From Phyllobacterium brassicacearum (GTDB lineage: Bacteria > Pseudomonadota > Alphaproteobacteria > Rhizobiales > Rhizobiaceae), in assembly GCF_003010955.1 (NCBI RefSeq), contig NZ_PGGO01000012.1, positions 1-64,000 of the forward strand: a stretch of 64,000 bases of DNA, given 5' to 3'. Made by a program: the position numbers and the translations under genes. The notes under the pieces are model-generated. The model ran no database searches and was not told the origin of the DNA. It saw only the letters and a program-made list of their open reading frames with translations. Positions 1 through 7,172 of the stretch are shown piece after piece. The first letter of the stretch is position 1, and each line of letters starts with the position of its first letter.

Positions 1-1
1 G

Positions 2-187
2 AAATATTCCCCCGACCTCAATCCGATCGAACAGGTCTTTGCCAAGATCAAGCACTGGATGCGCCAGGCTCAAAAGCGAACCGTCGACGACACCTGGCGC
101 CATCTCGGCTACCTCGCCAACACCATCGAACCAGACGAATGCGCCAACTACTTTACCAACGCAGGATACGCTTCGGTGAAAACATGA
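2..187 (+). CDS. IS630-family transposase, C-terminal end (partial)
   Basis: This is the last 61 residues of an IS630/Tc1-mariner type DDE transposase; its 5' part lies outside the window. The reading frame opens with YSPDLNPIE, the conserved block carrying the third catalytic acidic residue of the family, followed by QVFAKIKHWMR and a helical tail ending at TGA 185-187. The element normally cuts and pastes itself at TA dinucleotides. The right end of the IS must lie shortly after 187, but I could not identify the terminal inverted repeat. The codons of the tail are read in the opposite direction as the end of a broken membrane protein, showing that the IS landed in or next to that gene. Confidence 0.85.
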   Translation, partial: KYSPDLNPIEQVFAKIKHWMRQAQKRTVDDTWRHLGYLANTIEPDECANYFTNAGYASVKT

Positions 188-573
188 AACGCTCTAGAAC
201 TACAAAAAGCAGTAGCGTCCCCACGCCGAATGCGCCGATTTGTAGCATTGCGCACAACATTATATGCGTCAAACCGGCTTGCCTCAAATAAACTGTTGCA
301 GACTCGGAACCCCACTCGATTCCGTGCAGTACTGACACAGGCGAGACCAATGCACTTTTGGTGAATACGCCGAATAGGATTGCTAATAGATAGAAAGCAA
401 CAGCGACTAATATCAACGGCGTCCAACTCAAGGAAATCTTATGAGAGTTTTGTGCATTATGAAAAATAATCTGCGAAAGCAACGCAAACACCCCTGCCGC
501 CACTCGACAGCGTCGTAATTAACTGCTGATAGCCTTCGATATTGCTTATAAGATCAGAAGCAACGTTTTCCAT
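153..573 (-). pseudogene. Broken small membrane protein gene (frameshift plus IS630 truncation)
   Basis: The coding signal starts at ATG 573 (MENVASDLISNIEGY..., an amphipathic N-terminus) and runs 24 codons to about 502. There the frame must slip by one base to continue into a 116-codon frame (formal GTG start at 503) with three hydrophobic segments, for example a stretch beginning LILVAVAFYLLAILFG. The final ~11 codons (MFSPKRILRW) lie inside the transposase gene read backwards, so the natural C-terminus has been replaced. A single extra base near 503-505 would explain the frame change. No family was recognised. It is probably inactive, a relic at the junction of a mobile element. A genuine short protein starting at GTG 503 is the alternative. 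Confidence 0.5.
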
Positions 574-781
574 GTCGATTCAGTATCATGATTTTACTTC
601 ATAAACATAGTAGTATTTCGAGCAACTCAAAATCATTATCAATCAAGCTGATGTTATCGGTTTGCATGTCCGGCATGTACCTCAGCCCGCATACTATAAC
701 GAACATGAGTACATCAGCTATGGGCGATTTATATAGGTGAACAGTTCGTCCCTCGATGGGCCAGTAACCCCCATCGCCCCA

Positions 782-1708
782 TCAATCGAAAAAGGCTTCC
801 ACGACCTTGCGCTTGCCGAGCAGGAACGCATCGGCCACGTGGCGGAGCGGCGCTATATCGACATCCGACGTACCGGATTTTATGATTTCGGCAAATCGGC
901 AATAAAGTGCCGGGTATTCCTGCTCCGGTTCGGAGAACACGAGTTCGCCATTGATCGACAGCTTCGCGCCACCTTCGGCGAGGACCATGGTACCAGCTTC
1001 GGTCTCGGCAACGATATCCCAGGTCTGCTTGCCGGTTTGCCGCCAGTCGAACACAGCGTGGATGGGCATGTTGGCGGCATCCTTGAAGTGCAGTTCGGCG
1101 GCAATGGGTGCGTCGCAATTCTCCGGGAATTCCAGCGTCGCCGCGGTGATGAAAGCGGACCTCGGCAATATGTGCGTGACGATCGACAGCGCGTTGATAC
1201 CCGGATCAAAAACGCCAAGCCCGCCAGCCTGCCAGATCCAGGCCTGGTTCGGATGCCAGTGACGCACGTCTTCCTTCCAGATGACTTGCACGCTTTTGAT
1301 TTGGGTGGACGCCAGAAATGCCTTGGCAGGCTCGACGGCTGGTGCATAGCGCGAATGCCAGCTTGCAAAGAGCGATACTCCTTTGGCTGCAGCCGTCGCT
1401 TGCAGATCAGCGACTTCTGAAAGCGTCGCTCCGGGGGGTTTCTCAAGAAAAACATGCTTGCCGGCCGAAAGCGCCGTGTGGGCGGCTTCGAAGCGATATT
1501 GTGGCGGCATGCAAAGAGAAACGGCATCGACCGACGGCACCGCATCAAGCATTTCTTCGATGGATTTGTAGGCCGGAACACCGTCGACCGTGCCGTGGCG
1601 GCTTGCGGTCGCGACAAGATTGAATTCCGCACTCTTGGCGATTGATGGCAGATGCTGGTCGCGAACGATCTTGCCGACGCCGACGATGCCGAGATTGATA
1701 GGGGGCAT
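782..1708 (-). CDS. Gfo/Idh/MocA family oxidoreductase, probable D-galactose/L-arabinose 1-dehydrogenase
   Basis: A 308-residue NAD(P)-dependent sugar dehydrogenase. The N-terminal Rossmann fold shows GIVGVGKIVRDQHLPSI (residues ~5-21), and the family signature EKP occurs in HVFLEKPPGATLSEV (~100). A C-terminal beta-sheet substrate domain follows with GGLGVFDPGINALSI (~180) and FDWRQTG. This subgroup oxidises galactose or arabinose at C1 to the lactone in oxidative sugar catabolism; the substrate here is inferred from overall resemblance. ATG 1708 was chosen because MPPINLGIVG starts the fold directly; an upstream ATG at 1744 would add 12 unlikely residues. It stands alone, with no sugar-catabolic neighbours in the window. 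Confidence 0.8.
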   Translation of the reverse strand: MPPINLGIVGVGKIVRDQHLPSIAKSAEFNLVATASRHGTVDGVPAYKSIEEMLDAVPSVDAVSLCMPPQYRFEAAHTALSAGKHVFLEKPPGATLSEVADLQATAAAKGVSLFASWHSRYAPAVEPAKAFLASTQIKSVQVIWKEDVRHWHPNQAWIWQAGGLGVFDPGINALSIVTHILPRSAFITAATLEFPENCDAPIAAELHFKDAANMPIHAVFDWRQTGKQTWDIVAETEAGTMVLAEGGAKLSINGELVFSEPEQEYPALYCRFAEIIKSGTSDVDIAPLRHVADAFLLGKRKVVEAFFD

Positions 1709-1910
1709 GTTATAGACTCGCTTTGGTGTTTCGGCGGAAAGCATGCCCTATCGCAGCCGACATTTGAAGGACACTCAGCTCCCCCAGTAGCGTTTTTCTC
1801 AAATACACGTACATTGCTCCGTGGGGAAACCACCGGTTGTATTCATGCTGCTGCCTTCGCGCCATTCGCCGCGCGCTGTCAGCCGAAGCGGCCGTTGGCG
1901 GGAGGCACGC

Positions 1911-2684
1911 ATGGGGTTGGGGATTTTCATCGGGTCCATTTTCATCGGCGGGACCATCGCGCTGACGCTCGCCTGCTATTTCCTGATGCGGTGGATCAGT
2001 GGCAGCGAGCACGAGACGCACGAAAGAGACCTGGCGAGCTCGGTTGTCTTCCGTGTCTCCGCCCTGCATGGTCTGATCCTGGCGCTGGTTTTTGCCCAGG
2101 AGATGTTCAGCTATCAGCAGCTCAGGCTTCAGACCGCCACCGAGGCCAATGCCGTCGCCGATATCTATTTCGATGCCGGGCGCTATGGCGATGCCGAAAA
2201 GGTGCCGATTCAGAAGGAGCTTTCTGACTATATCCGCGTCGTCATCGACAAGGAGTGGCCGGGGCTCGGTGAGACCAACCGGCTGTCGCCGGAAGCCTGG
2301 GCGCAGTGGGATGAAGCCTATCGGGCGATCCTCGACCTTGTGCCCGCAAATCCGCGCCAGCAAAGCCTGCGCGGCCATATGCTCGACCGGATCTATCTCG
2401 TCTCGGAAAGCCGCACCAAACGCGAGAGCACCGTTGCCGATTCCCTCAGCGGGATATTCTGGTTCGCCGCCATTTCCGGGGTGATCTTCATCGCCCTCGC
2501 CTATTATTCCTATCCGCCCATGCGCCGCAACATCGTCTTGATCTCGCTGTTCGGCGCCTATACGGGCGTTATCCTCTTTCTCATCTTCGCCTTCTCCAAC
2601 CCCTACACCCAGCCCGCGGAACTCAGTCCCGGTCCGTTCCTGCGGCTGCAGGAACAGATCGCCGCCCTGCCGCCGGCAAGCTGA
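1911..2684 (+). CDS. DUF4239-type integral membrane protein
   Basis: A 257-residue membrane protein of unknown function. Two hydrophobic helices near the N-terminus (GIFIGSIFIGGTIALTLACYF at ~3-23, and VSALHGLILALVFAQ) precede a soluble helical middle (~70-175) and two further helices near the C-terminus (GIFWFAAISGVIFIALAYY and IVLISLFGAYTGVILFLIFAF). This layout matches DUF4239 proteins, bestrophin-like in topology. The start at ATG 1911 is preceded by GGGAGG five bases upstream; the frame is open further upstream but that part is not protein-like. The stop at 2684 lies 7 bases before a strong promoter for the next unit, so the two are transcribed separately. Confidence 0.7.
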   Translation: MGLGIFIGSIFIGGTIALTLACYFLMRWISGSEHETHERDLASSVVFRVSALHGLILALVFAQEMFSYQQLRLQTATEANAVADIYFDAGRYGDAEKVPIQKELSDYIRVVIDKEWPGLGETNRLSPEAWAQWDEAYRAILDLVPANPRQQSLRGHMLDRIYLVSESRTKRESTVADSLSGIFWFAAISGVIFIALAYYSYPPMRRNIVLISLFGAYTGVILFLIFAFSNPYTQPAELSPGPFLRLQEQIAALPPAS

Positions 2685-2690
2685 TCCACT

Positions 2691-2718
2691 TTGACATCGT
2701 TCATCCCCGCATTATATA
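2691..2718 (+). promoter_or_regulatory. Strong sigma-70-type promoter of the yjhX leader
   Basis: TTGACA at 2691-2696 is followed after 16 bases by TATATA at 2713-2718. This is the best consensus promoter I noticed in the window. It lies just after the stop of the preceding gene and about 30 bases before the upstream ORF, so transcription should begin near 2725. Confidence 0.65.
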
Positions 2719-2747
2719 TCGGCCATCCACCATCCGATGGAGTTCTT

Positions 2748-2774
2748 ATGTCTTCTCAGTCTGAGTCCCGCTAG
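2748..2774 (+). CDS. Putative leader peptide MSSQSESR upstream of the yjhX-type toxin gene
   Basis: An 8-codon ORF with ATG 2748 and TAG 2772-2774, encoding MSSQSESR (four serines). A Shine-Dalgarno GGAG at 2739-2742 sits five bases before the ATG, better placed than that of the main gene. A stable hairpin starts two bases after the stop. Codons 4 to 7 (GUCUGAGUCC, 2759-2768) are complementary to the ribosome-binding region of the toxin gene (GGACU-A-CAGAC, 2875-2885). Ribosome occupancy of this ORF would therefore expose the downstream start. The coding nature is inferred from the ribosome site and the base-pairing logic. E. coli topAI, of the same family, is known to be controlled by a leader ORF called toiL. 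Confidence 0.5.
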   Translation: MSSQSESR

Positions 2775-2885
2775 GGCCCCAGCTTCCTTGCAAGTTGGGG
2801 CGTGAAAACAGGAGCCCCGCGCCGATCGCTCGGCTGCGGATGCGTTCTCATGGGCTTTTGGCCCGTTTTCCTCAGGACTACAGAC
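2759..2885 (+). promoter_or_regulatory. Structured 5' leader sequestering the yjhX ribosome-binding site
   Basis: Bases 2759-2768 can pair with 2875-2885 in a 10-bp helix with one bulged A, covering the GGA of the Shine-Dalgarno directly before ATG 2886. Enclosed are a 10-bp hairpin (2776-2785 with 2792-2801, loop CCUUGC) and a hairpin around GCCGA-UCGC-UCGGC (about 2818-2838). A GGGC/GCCC hairpin at 2852-2864 is followed by GUUUU. GGGGC 2797-2801 can alternatively pair with GCCCC 2814-2818, which excludes the first hairpin, as expected of a switch. The pairings are read from the sequence; the switching is inference. Confidence 0.5.
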
Positions 2886-3143
2886 ATGGACATTTCGCGC
2901 GACGAACAGCGCATACTTCACCTGCTCGCCCAGGGCGGCAAAATCATAGCTGAAAAGGACGAGCGCAAGACCATTCGCGAGATCATCTGCCTTACCCGCG
3001 ATGGCTCCCGCTACATGGCCTGCGATCTGCGGCTGTTTCGCAAGCTGAAGCAGAAGCGCGCCATCGCCTCCGCTGGCGGCGGACCTTACCGGGTCACCCG
3101 CCGCGGCCTCGAACTGGTGCGGGCGGAACCCGACAATCGATAG
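2886..3143 (+). CDS. YjhX/TopAI family toxin homologue (UPF0386)
   Basis: An 85-residue protein that aligns along its whole length with E. coli YjhX: an N-terminal DISRDEQRILHLLAQGGKI, a middle ending LRLFRKLKQKRAI, and a C-terminus GGPYRVTRRGLELVRAEPDNR-like ending in the same RAEPDNR as E. coli RAQPDNR. E. coli YjhX (TopAI) binds and inhibits DNA topoisomerase I and is countered by the acetyltransferase-like YjhQ. No YjhQ-like gene is adjacent here, so this copy is an orphan. ATG 2886 gives the family N-terminus; the frame extends upstream to 2802 but that part overlaps leader structures. Its presumed target gene topA is in the same window (46450). Confidence 0.8.
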   Translation: MDISRDEQRILHLLAQGGKIIAEKDERKTIREIICLTRDGSRYMACDLRLFRKLKQKRAIASAGGGPYRVTRRGLELVRAEPDNR

Positions 3144-3148
3144 AGGAC

Positions 3149-3181
3149 AGGCCGGCGGTGCCGATGAGGTGCCGCCGGCCT
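3149..3181. terminator. Hairpin between convergent yjhX-type gene and Y-polymerase gene
   Basis: A perfect 10-bp stem, AGGCCGGCGG (3149-3158) with CCGCCGGCCT (3172-3181), fills the 45-base gap between two converging genes. It lacks a U-tract on either strand, so it may block or stabilise rather than terminate intrinsically. Confidence 0.45.
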
Positions 3182-3188
3182 CCGCGAT

Positions 3189-4433
3189 TCAAAAATCTTC
3201 CGGCTCGGGAATGCGCCCGAAGGCGATCTTCGAGCCGATATAATTGCCGGGGCCATTGACCGGACCGAGATTGAGCGCCTTCGATCCATGGCGAATGCGC
3301 ACCTTGTCGAGCATGTCCGACACACGTTCCCACTGGCCACGCTGTTTCACATTCCCGCCGGTGTCGAAGAGATCGCGGCTTGCCTCCTCCTCGCCGGAAA
3401 GGTTATGCAGCACCACCGTGACATTGCTGATGTTACGCATCTCACCCGACTTGACCAGTTTCTCGTGCAAGCCGTTGAGACAATTCAGGAAAGTGTGGTC
3501 GTCGCGCGCCGGACGGAATTGTCCTTCCAGCGTCACGCGGCTGTCGCGCCTTACCCCGATCGTATAGCTCATCGCGCCGGCACGGAAATGCGAGCGGCGC
3601 AGGCGGCGGGCGGCGCTCAGGGTCAGGAGCCTTGCGCATTGCAACACCCGCTCCGGCGCGCGCCAGTCCGGCGGCAGGTTGCGGCCATGGCCGAACATAC
3701 GCTTGACCGTCTCCGGCTTTTTCACCGCATAGCCATGAAGCGCCGAAACGAAGCGCTCGCCCTCGACGCTGTTCCAGATGGCGCGGGCATGTTTGGGCGC
3801 AAGCCCCCAAAGCCCGGCAATGTCCGTGACACCGGCCTCGCCGAGGCGCGCCGCCATGCCCTTGGATATACCGGGCAGGTCGCGCAATTCGAGGTCGAGC
3901 AGCCTCCCGGGCAGGTCGGCATGATCTAGCAGCACGAAACCGTCCGGCTTGTCCATTTCCGCCGCGATCTTGGCGAGAAGCTCGTTGACAGAAATGCCGA
4001 TGGAACAGGTAAGCAGCGGCCCGATCTCATGGCGCAAGGCGCGCTTGATCCGCGCCACCAGCGCTTCTGCGTCGCGTGCTTCCGACGCCAGCAATGTGCA
4101 GGTCACCTCGTCGATGGAGCGAACGGCGGCGATCGGCACGCAGCGTTCGATCGTCTCGAGAATCCGGTTATGCAACTTTACGTATACGTCCGGTCGCGCC
4201 TCGACAAAGACGATATCCGGGCACTTTTCCTTCGCCTCACGCACCGACGTCGCGGTCTTGATGCCAAAGGGTTTCGCCTCGCGGCTTGCGGCGATGACGC
4301 TCGTATGTGGCGAGTCGAGCGGCACCACGGCAACGGGGCACCCCCGCAGCGCCGGATCAAGCTGCTGCTCGGCGCTGGCAAAGAAGCTGTCGAAATCCAG
4401 GTACAGCTTTTCAGGATGGGTAGGCTTACGCAT
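3189..4433 (-). CDS. Divergent Y-family DNA polymerase (DinB/UmuC type), SOS-controlled
   Basis: A 414-residue translesion polymerase. The palm carries LYLDFDSFFASAEQQ at ~10-24 (first catalytic Asp) and AAVRSIDEVTC at ~100 (second Asp-Glu pair), so the metal site looks intact. CSIGISVNELLAKIAAEMDKP and the helix-hairpin-helix LRDLPGISKGMAARLGEAG follow, then a little-finger domain. It is more divergent than the DinB at 56944: SIDEV replaces SIDEAF and there is no zinc ribbon. ATG 4433 was chosen over TTG 4457 because a LexA box (4452-4466) overlaps the longer version and GAGAG precedes the ATG. No imuA or dnaE2 partner is nearby. It is expected to copy damaged templates during the SOS response. 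Confidence 0.85.
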   Translation of the reverse strand: MRKPTHPEKLYLDFDSFFASAEQQLDPALRGCPVAVVPLDSPHTSVIAASREAKPFGIKTATSVREAKEKCPDIVFVEARPDVYVKLHNRILETIERCVPIAAVRSIDEVTCTLLASEARDAEALVARIKRALRHEIGPLLTCSIGISVNELLAKIAAEMDKPDGFVLLDHADLPGRLLDLELRDLPGISKGMAARLGEAGVTDIAGLWGLAPKHARAIWNSVEGERFVSALHGYAVKKPETVKRMFGHGRNLPPDWRAPERVLQCARLLTLSAARRLRRSHFRAGAMSYTIGVRRDSRVTLEGQFRPARDDHTFLNCLNGLHEKLVKSGEMRNISNVTVVLHNLSGEEEASRDLFDTGGNVKQRGQWERVSDMLDKVRIRHGSKALNLGPVNGPGNYIGSKIAFGRIPEPEDF

Positions 4434-4451
4434 GTTCAAGCTCTCAGATGC

Positions 4452-4466
4452 GAACAAAACTAGAAC
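4452..4466 (-). promoter_or_regulatory. LexA (SOS) box of the divergent Y-family polymerase
   Basis: On the minus strand this reads GTTCTAGTTTTGTTC, a perfect alphaproteobacterial LexA box (GTTC-N7-GTTC). It ends 18 bases before ATG 4433, so bound LexA would sit on the promoter or transcription start. Confidence 0.8.
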
Positions 4467-4545
4467 ATATCTCGTGTAAAAATGGAACAGGAATCTGCAG
4501 GAACTGTAAGGAAGTTCTCAATTCCTGACCTGAGGTTTGGCGATC

Positions 4546-6336
4546 TCATACCGCTTTTGCGGCGTCAAGGATGCGGAATTGCGTTGTGGTCGACCCGTTC
4601 CAGTGGTTGAGCGCAAGGTTTCCCGCCACATGCAGAGACTGACCTAACTCCTTGAAAAGAAAGTCGCCGAGCGGGCTCCCTACAGCCCGGAAGGCGATGG
4701 CGTTGATGCGCTTGCCATCTGCGCCAGCCAGTGTCGCCTTGACATGGGCCGTGCCGACCATCCGGGCGTCGACCAGCCGGTGATGCGGCAGAACCAGTAC
4801 CGGTTGCGGGTGTCCGGAACCGTAAGGACCGGCCTTCTCGAGCGTATCGTAGAGCGGCACAGTCGCACCAGCAGCGCTGAGAGCGCCATCGATGGCAAGG
4901 GACGCATTGCAGCGCAGCTCGCCGACCATTTCGCCAGCGTTCTCCTCAAAAAACGCCCGCAAAGCGCCGAGTTTGGCCCGCTCCACGGTAATCCCGGCCG
5001 CCATGGCATGACCGCCACCCTTGACCAGCAGGCCCTGTTCGACAGCGCTTCGCACCAGTTTTCCGAGGTCGAAACCATTGATCGAGCGGCCTGAACCGCT
5101 GCCGGTGCCATTGGCGTTGAAGGCGACGGCGAAAACCGGACGGCGCGTCCGCTCCTTCAGCCGCGCCGCGATCAGTCCGACGATGCCGGGATGCCAGTCG
5201 TCGCTGGCGGTGACCAGCACCGCAGGTCCGGTGCCGGCGGAAAGCTCGACCATTGCCTCGGCCTCCGCCTGTTCCAGCATGATGGTTTCCATCGCCTGGC
5301 GCTCCTGGTTGAGCCGGTCGAGCTCTTCGGCGATGCGCATGGCTTCGTTCGGGTCGTCGAGCGTCAGCAACCTGGCACCGAGGCCGGCATCGCCGATCCG
5401 CCCGCCCGCATTGATCCGCGGCCCGACAAGGTAGGCAAAATGAAAGGCGTTCAGCGGTTCACCAATGCGCGAAACACGCGCCAGTGCGGCCAGCCCGACG
5501 TTCTGCTGCGCGCGGGCCACCAGGATGCCCTTGACCACGAAAGCCCGGTTGAGCTCCTTCAACGGCACCACATCACACACGGTCGCCAGCGCCACCAGAT
5601 CGAGCAGCGATAGAAGGTCCGGCGCAAGCACGCCGGTGGCGATATGCTGCTCGCGTATGGTGCGCAATGTCTGCACCAAGGTGAGAAACACCACCCCGGC
5701 CGCGCAGAGATGGCCCTGACCCGACAGATCATCCTCGCGGTTGGGATTGACCACCGCATGCGCCGCAGCCGGCAGCTCGCCGCCAACCTGGTGATGGTCG
5801 AGAACGACCACTTCGGCCCCGGCAGCCTTCGCCGCCTCGATGGCAGCCGCGCTGTTGGTGCCACAATCCACCGTGACGATGAGCGATGCATGCCCGGCAA
5901 GCTCCTGCATTGCTGCCGGATTGGGGCCGTAACCTTCAAAAATCCGGTCCGGGATGTAAATCCGGTTGGCGATGCCGTAATGGCTCAGGAACCGCGACAG
6001 GATCGCCGACGAACAGGCGCCATCAACGTCATAATCACCGAAAATCGCCACGCTCTCGTGCGTGGCAATGGCGCTGGCGATGCGCTCTGCCGCCCGGTTC
6101 ATGTCGGTCAGTGATGCGGGATCAGGCATCAAACTCTTGATGGTAGGCTCCATGAAGGCCGCAGCCTCATCGAGGCCGACACCCCTGCCCGCAAGCACGC
6201 GCGTAACGAGGTCGGGAAAGCCGTGGTTCTGCGCCATGGCGAGCGCGATGTTTGCCTCGCGTTGTCCCAGCCGGTCGATCCATTTCAAACCGGTGGCCGA
6301 TTGTTCAACGCCGAGGAAGAGCCGCTCAGATATCAT
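4546..6336 (-). CDS. recJ: Single-stranded-DNA-specific exonuclease RecJ
   Basis: A 596-residue 5'-3' ssDNA exonuclease of the DHH family, acting in RecF-pathway recombination and repair. Motifs in order: VAIFGDYDVDGACSSAIL (~100, DHH motif I), VTVDCGTNS (~155), VVVLDHHQ (~180, the DHH motif), NPNREDD, and LATVCDVVPL (~250). The DHHA1 domain shows VGPRINAGGRIGDA and KGGGHAMAAGITV (~460), and a C-terminal OB-like domain follows. ATG 6336 (MISERLFLGVEQSATG) matches the usual rhizobial N-terminus; TTG 6348 would add four residues. It lies head-to-tail behind the secreted protein gene at 7020 and is followed by the SOS polymerase on the same strand, a DNA-repair neighbourhood. Confidence 0.95.
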   Translation of the reverse strand: MISERLFLGVEQSATGLKWIDRLGQREANIALAMAQNHGFPDLVTRVLAGRGVGLDEAAAFMEPTIKSLMPDPASLTDMNRAAERIASAIATHESVAIFGDYDVDGACSSAILSRFLSHYGIANRIYIPDRIFEGYGPNPAAMQELAGHASLIVTVDCGTNSAAAIEAAKAAGAEVVVLDHHQVGGELPAAAHAVVNPNREDDLSGQGHLCAAGVVFLTLVQTLRTIREQHIATGVLAPDLLSLLDLVALATVCDVVPLKELNRAFVVKGILVARAQQNVGLAALARVSRIGEPLNAFHFAYLVGPRINAGGRIGDAGLGARLLTLDDPNEAMRIAEELDRLNQERQAMETIMLEQAEAEAMVELSAGTGPAVLVTASDDWHPGIVGLIAARLKERTRRPVFAVAFNANGTGSGSGRSINGFDLGKLVRSAVEQGLLVKGGGHAMAAGITVERAKLGALRAFFEENAGEMVGELRCNASLAIDGALSAAGATVPLYDTLEKAGPYGSGHPQPVLVLPHHRLVDARMVGTAHVKATLAGADGKRINAIAFRAVGSPLGDFLFKELGQSLHVAGNLALNHWNGSTTTQFRILDAAKAV

Positions 6337-6411
6337 CCAAGCGTTCAATCATCCGCGACGCCTGAATGCAATGCTCCTTAAGAGGTATCCAACGGCAATT
6401 GCCGTGGAGGG

Positions 6412-7020
6412 TCAATTTCCAGGCCCAGGCGGCAATGCCAGTTCGCTCACGGCCTGAGCCATGGACGAAGCGAAATCCGCGAGTTGCCGGTCAACAACCC
6501 CTTTTGAGCTCAGTCTGTAATTCATGACCGGCTGTATGAGCATGTAACGGCCAAGCACGCCGGTGGCGCAGACCAGAAAATCGTCCTTTTTCTGGGGATC
6601 GTCGGAACTGACACATGCCATCGCCCTGTTGCCATAGCTGACGTTGGTCCGCACCGCAATCTGATTGGGCTGGGTGCTGTGATACTGAAACGCCTGGTCG
6701 AGCAGGCTGCGCACCACGGGATCGTCCGGTCCGTCCCTTACCGGATACATGCCGGCGACATTGCTGGCCCTGACCCCAGTGATCGATACGATCGCGCGGG
6801 CATCGACACCCGCATATTCGGCCGTCGCGCTGAAATTTTGGGCGTCACTGGTGCGGTTTATAATAGTGAATGGTCCAGAGGTGTCGGGCAGCCCCACCAG
6901 AATGTCGCTGGAGCGGTAGCCCTGGATCAGATCGAGATCAGCTTCCTGCGCATGCAACGGAGTAATCGCGGCTGCAAGCAGGACCACTATACAACTGGCT
7001 ATTCCGTACCGGATATCCAT
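6412..7020 (-). CDS. Secreted protein of unknown function
   Basis: A 202-residue protein with a signal peptide (hydrophobic core ASCIVVLLAAAITP, cleavage likely after LHAQ, residues ~6-25). The mature part has no family I recognise. It contains GYRSSDILVGLPDTSGPFTI and two cysteines (ACVSSDD and FLVCATG) that could form a disulfide, and ends in a Pro/Gly-rich tail. ATG 7020 was chosen because it begins the signal peptide; the frame extends 20 codons upstream. It is followed on the same strand by recJ after a 75-base gap, but nothing in the sequence links their functions. The periplasmic location is inferred. Confidence 0.6.
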   Translation of the reverse strand: MDIRYGIASCIVVLLAAAITPLHAQEADLDLIQGYRSSDILVGLPDTSGPFTIINRTSDAQNFSATAEYAGVDARAIVSITGVRASNVAGMYPVRDGPDDPVVRSLLDQAFQYHSTQPNQIAVRTNVSYGNRAMACVSSDDPQKKDDFLVCATGVLGRYMLIQPVMNYRLSSKGVVDRQLADFASSMAQAVSELALPPGPGN

Positions 7021-7120
7021 GGCTGTCCCATCGGAATGAATTCCTCTGAGATCAAAATAGCAAAAATCATTTGATCCCAATAGGGTACAGTCAAAAATGT
7101 CAGCGAATTGATTAAAATGG

Positions 7121-7150
7121 AGCCGCCGGCCCCTCTCGAGACCGGCGGCT
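7121..7150 (-). terminator. Probable terminator after glpX
   Basis: A 9-bp stem, AGCCGCCGG (7121-7129) with CCGGCGGCT (7142-7150). It is followed on the minus strand by CCATTTTAATC, giving a short U-tract, and lies 23 bases after the glpX stop. Confidence 0.6.
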
Positions 7151-7172
7151 GATATCGACGCGGCGGCTTTCC

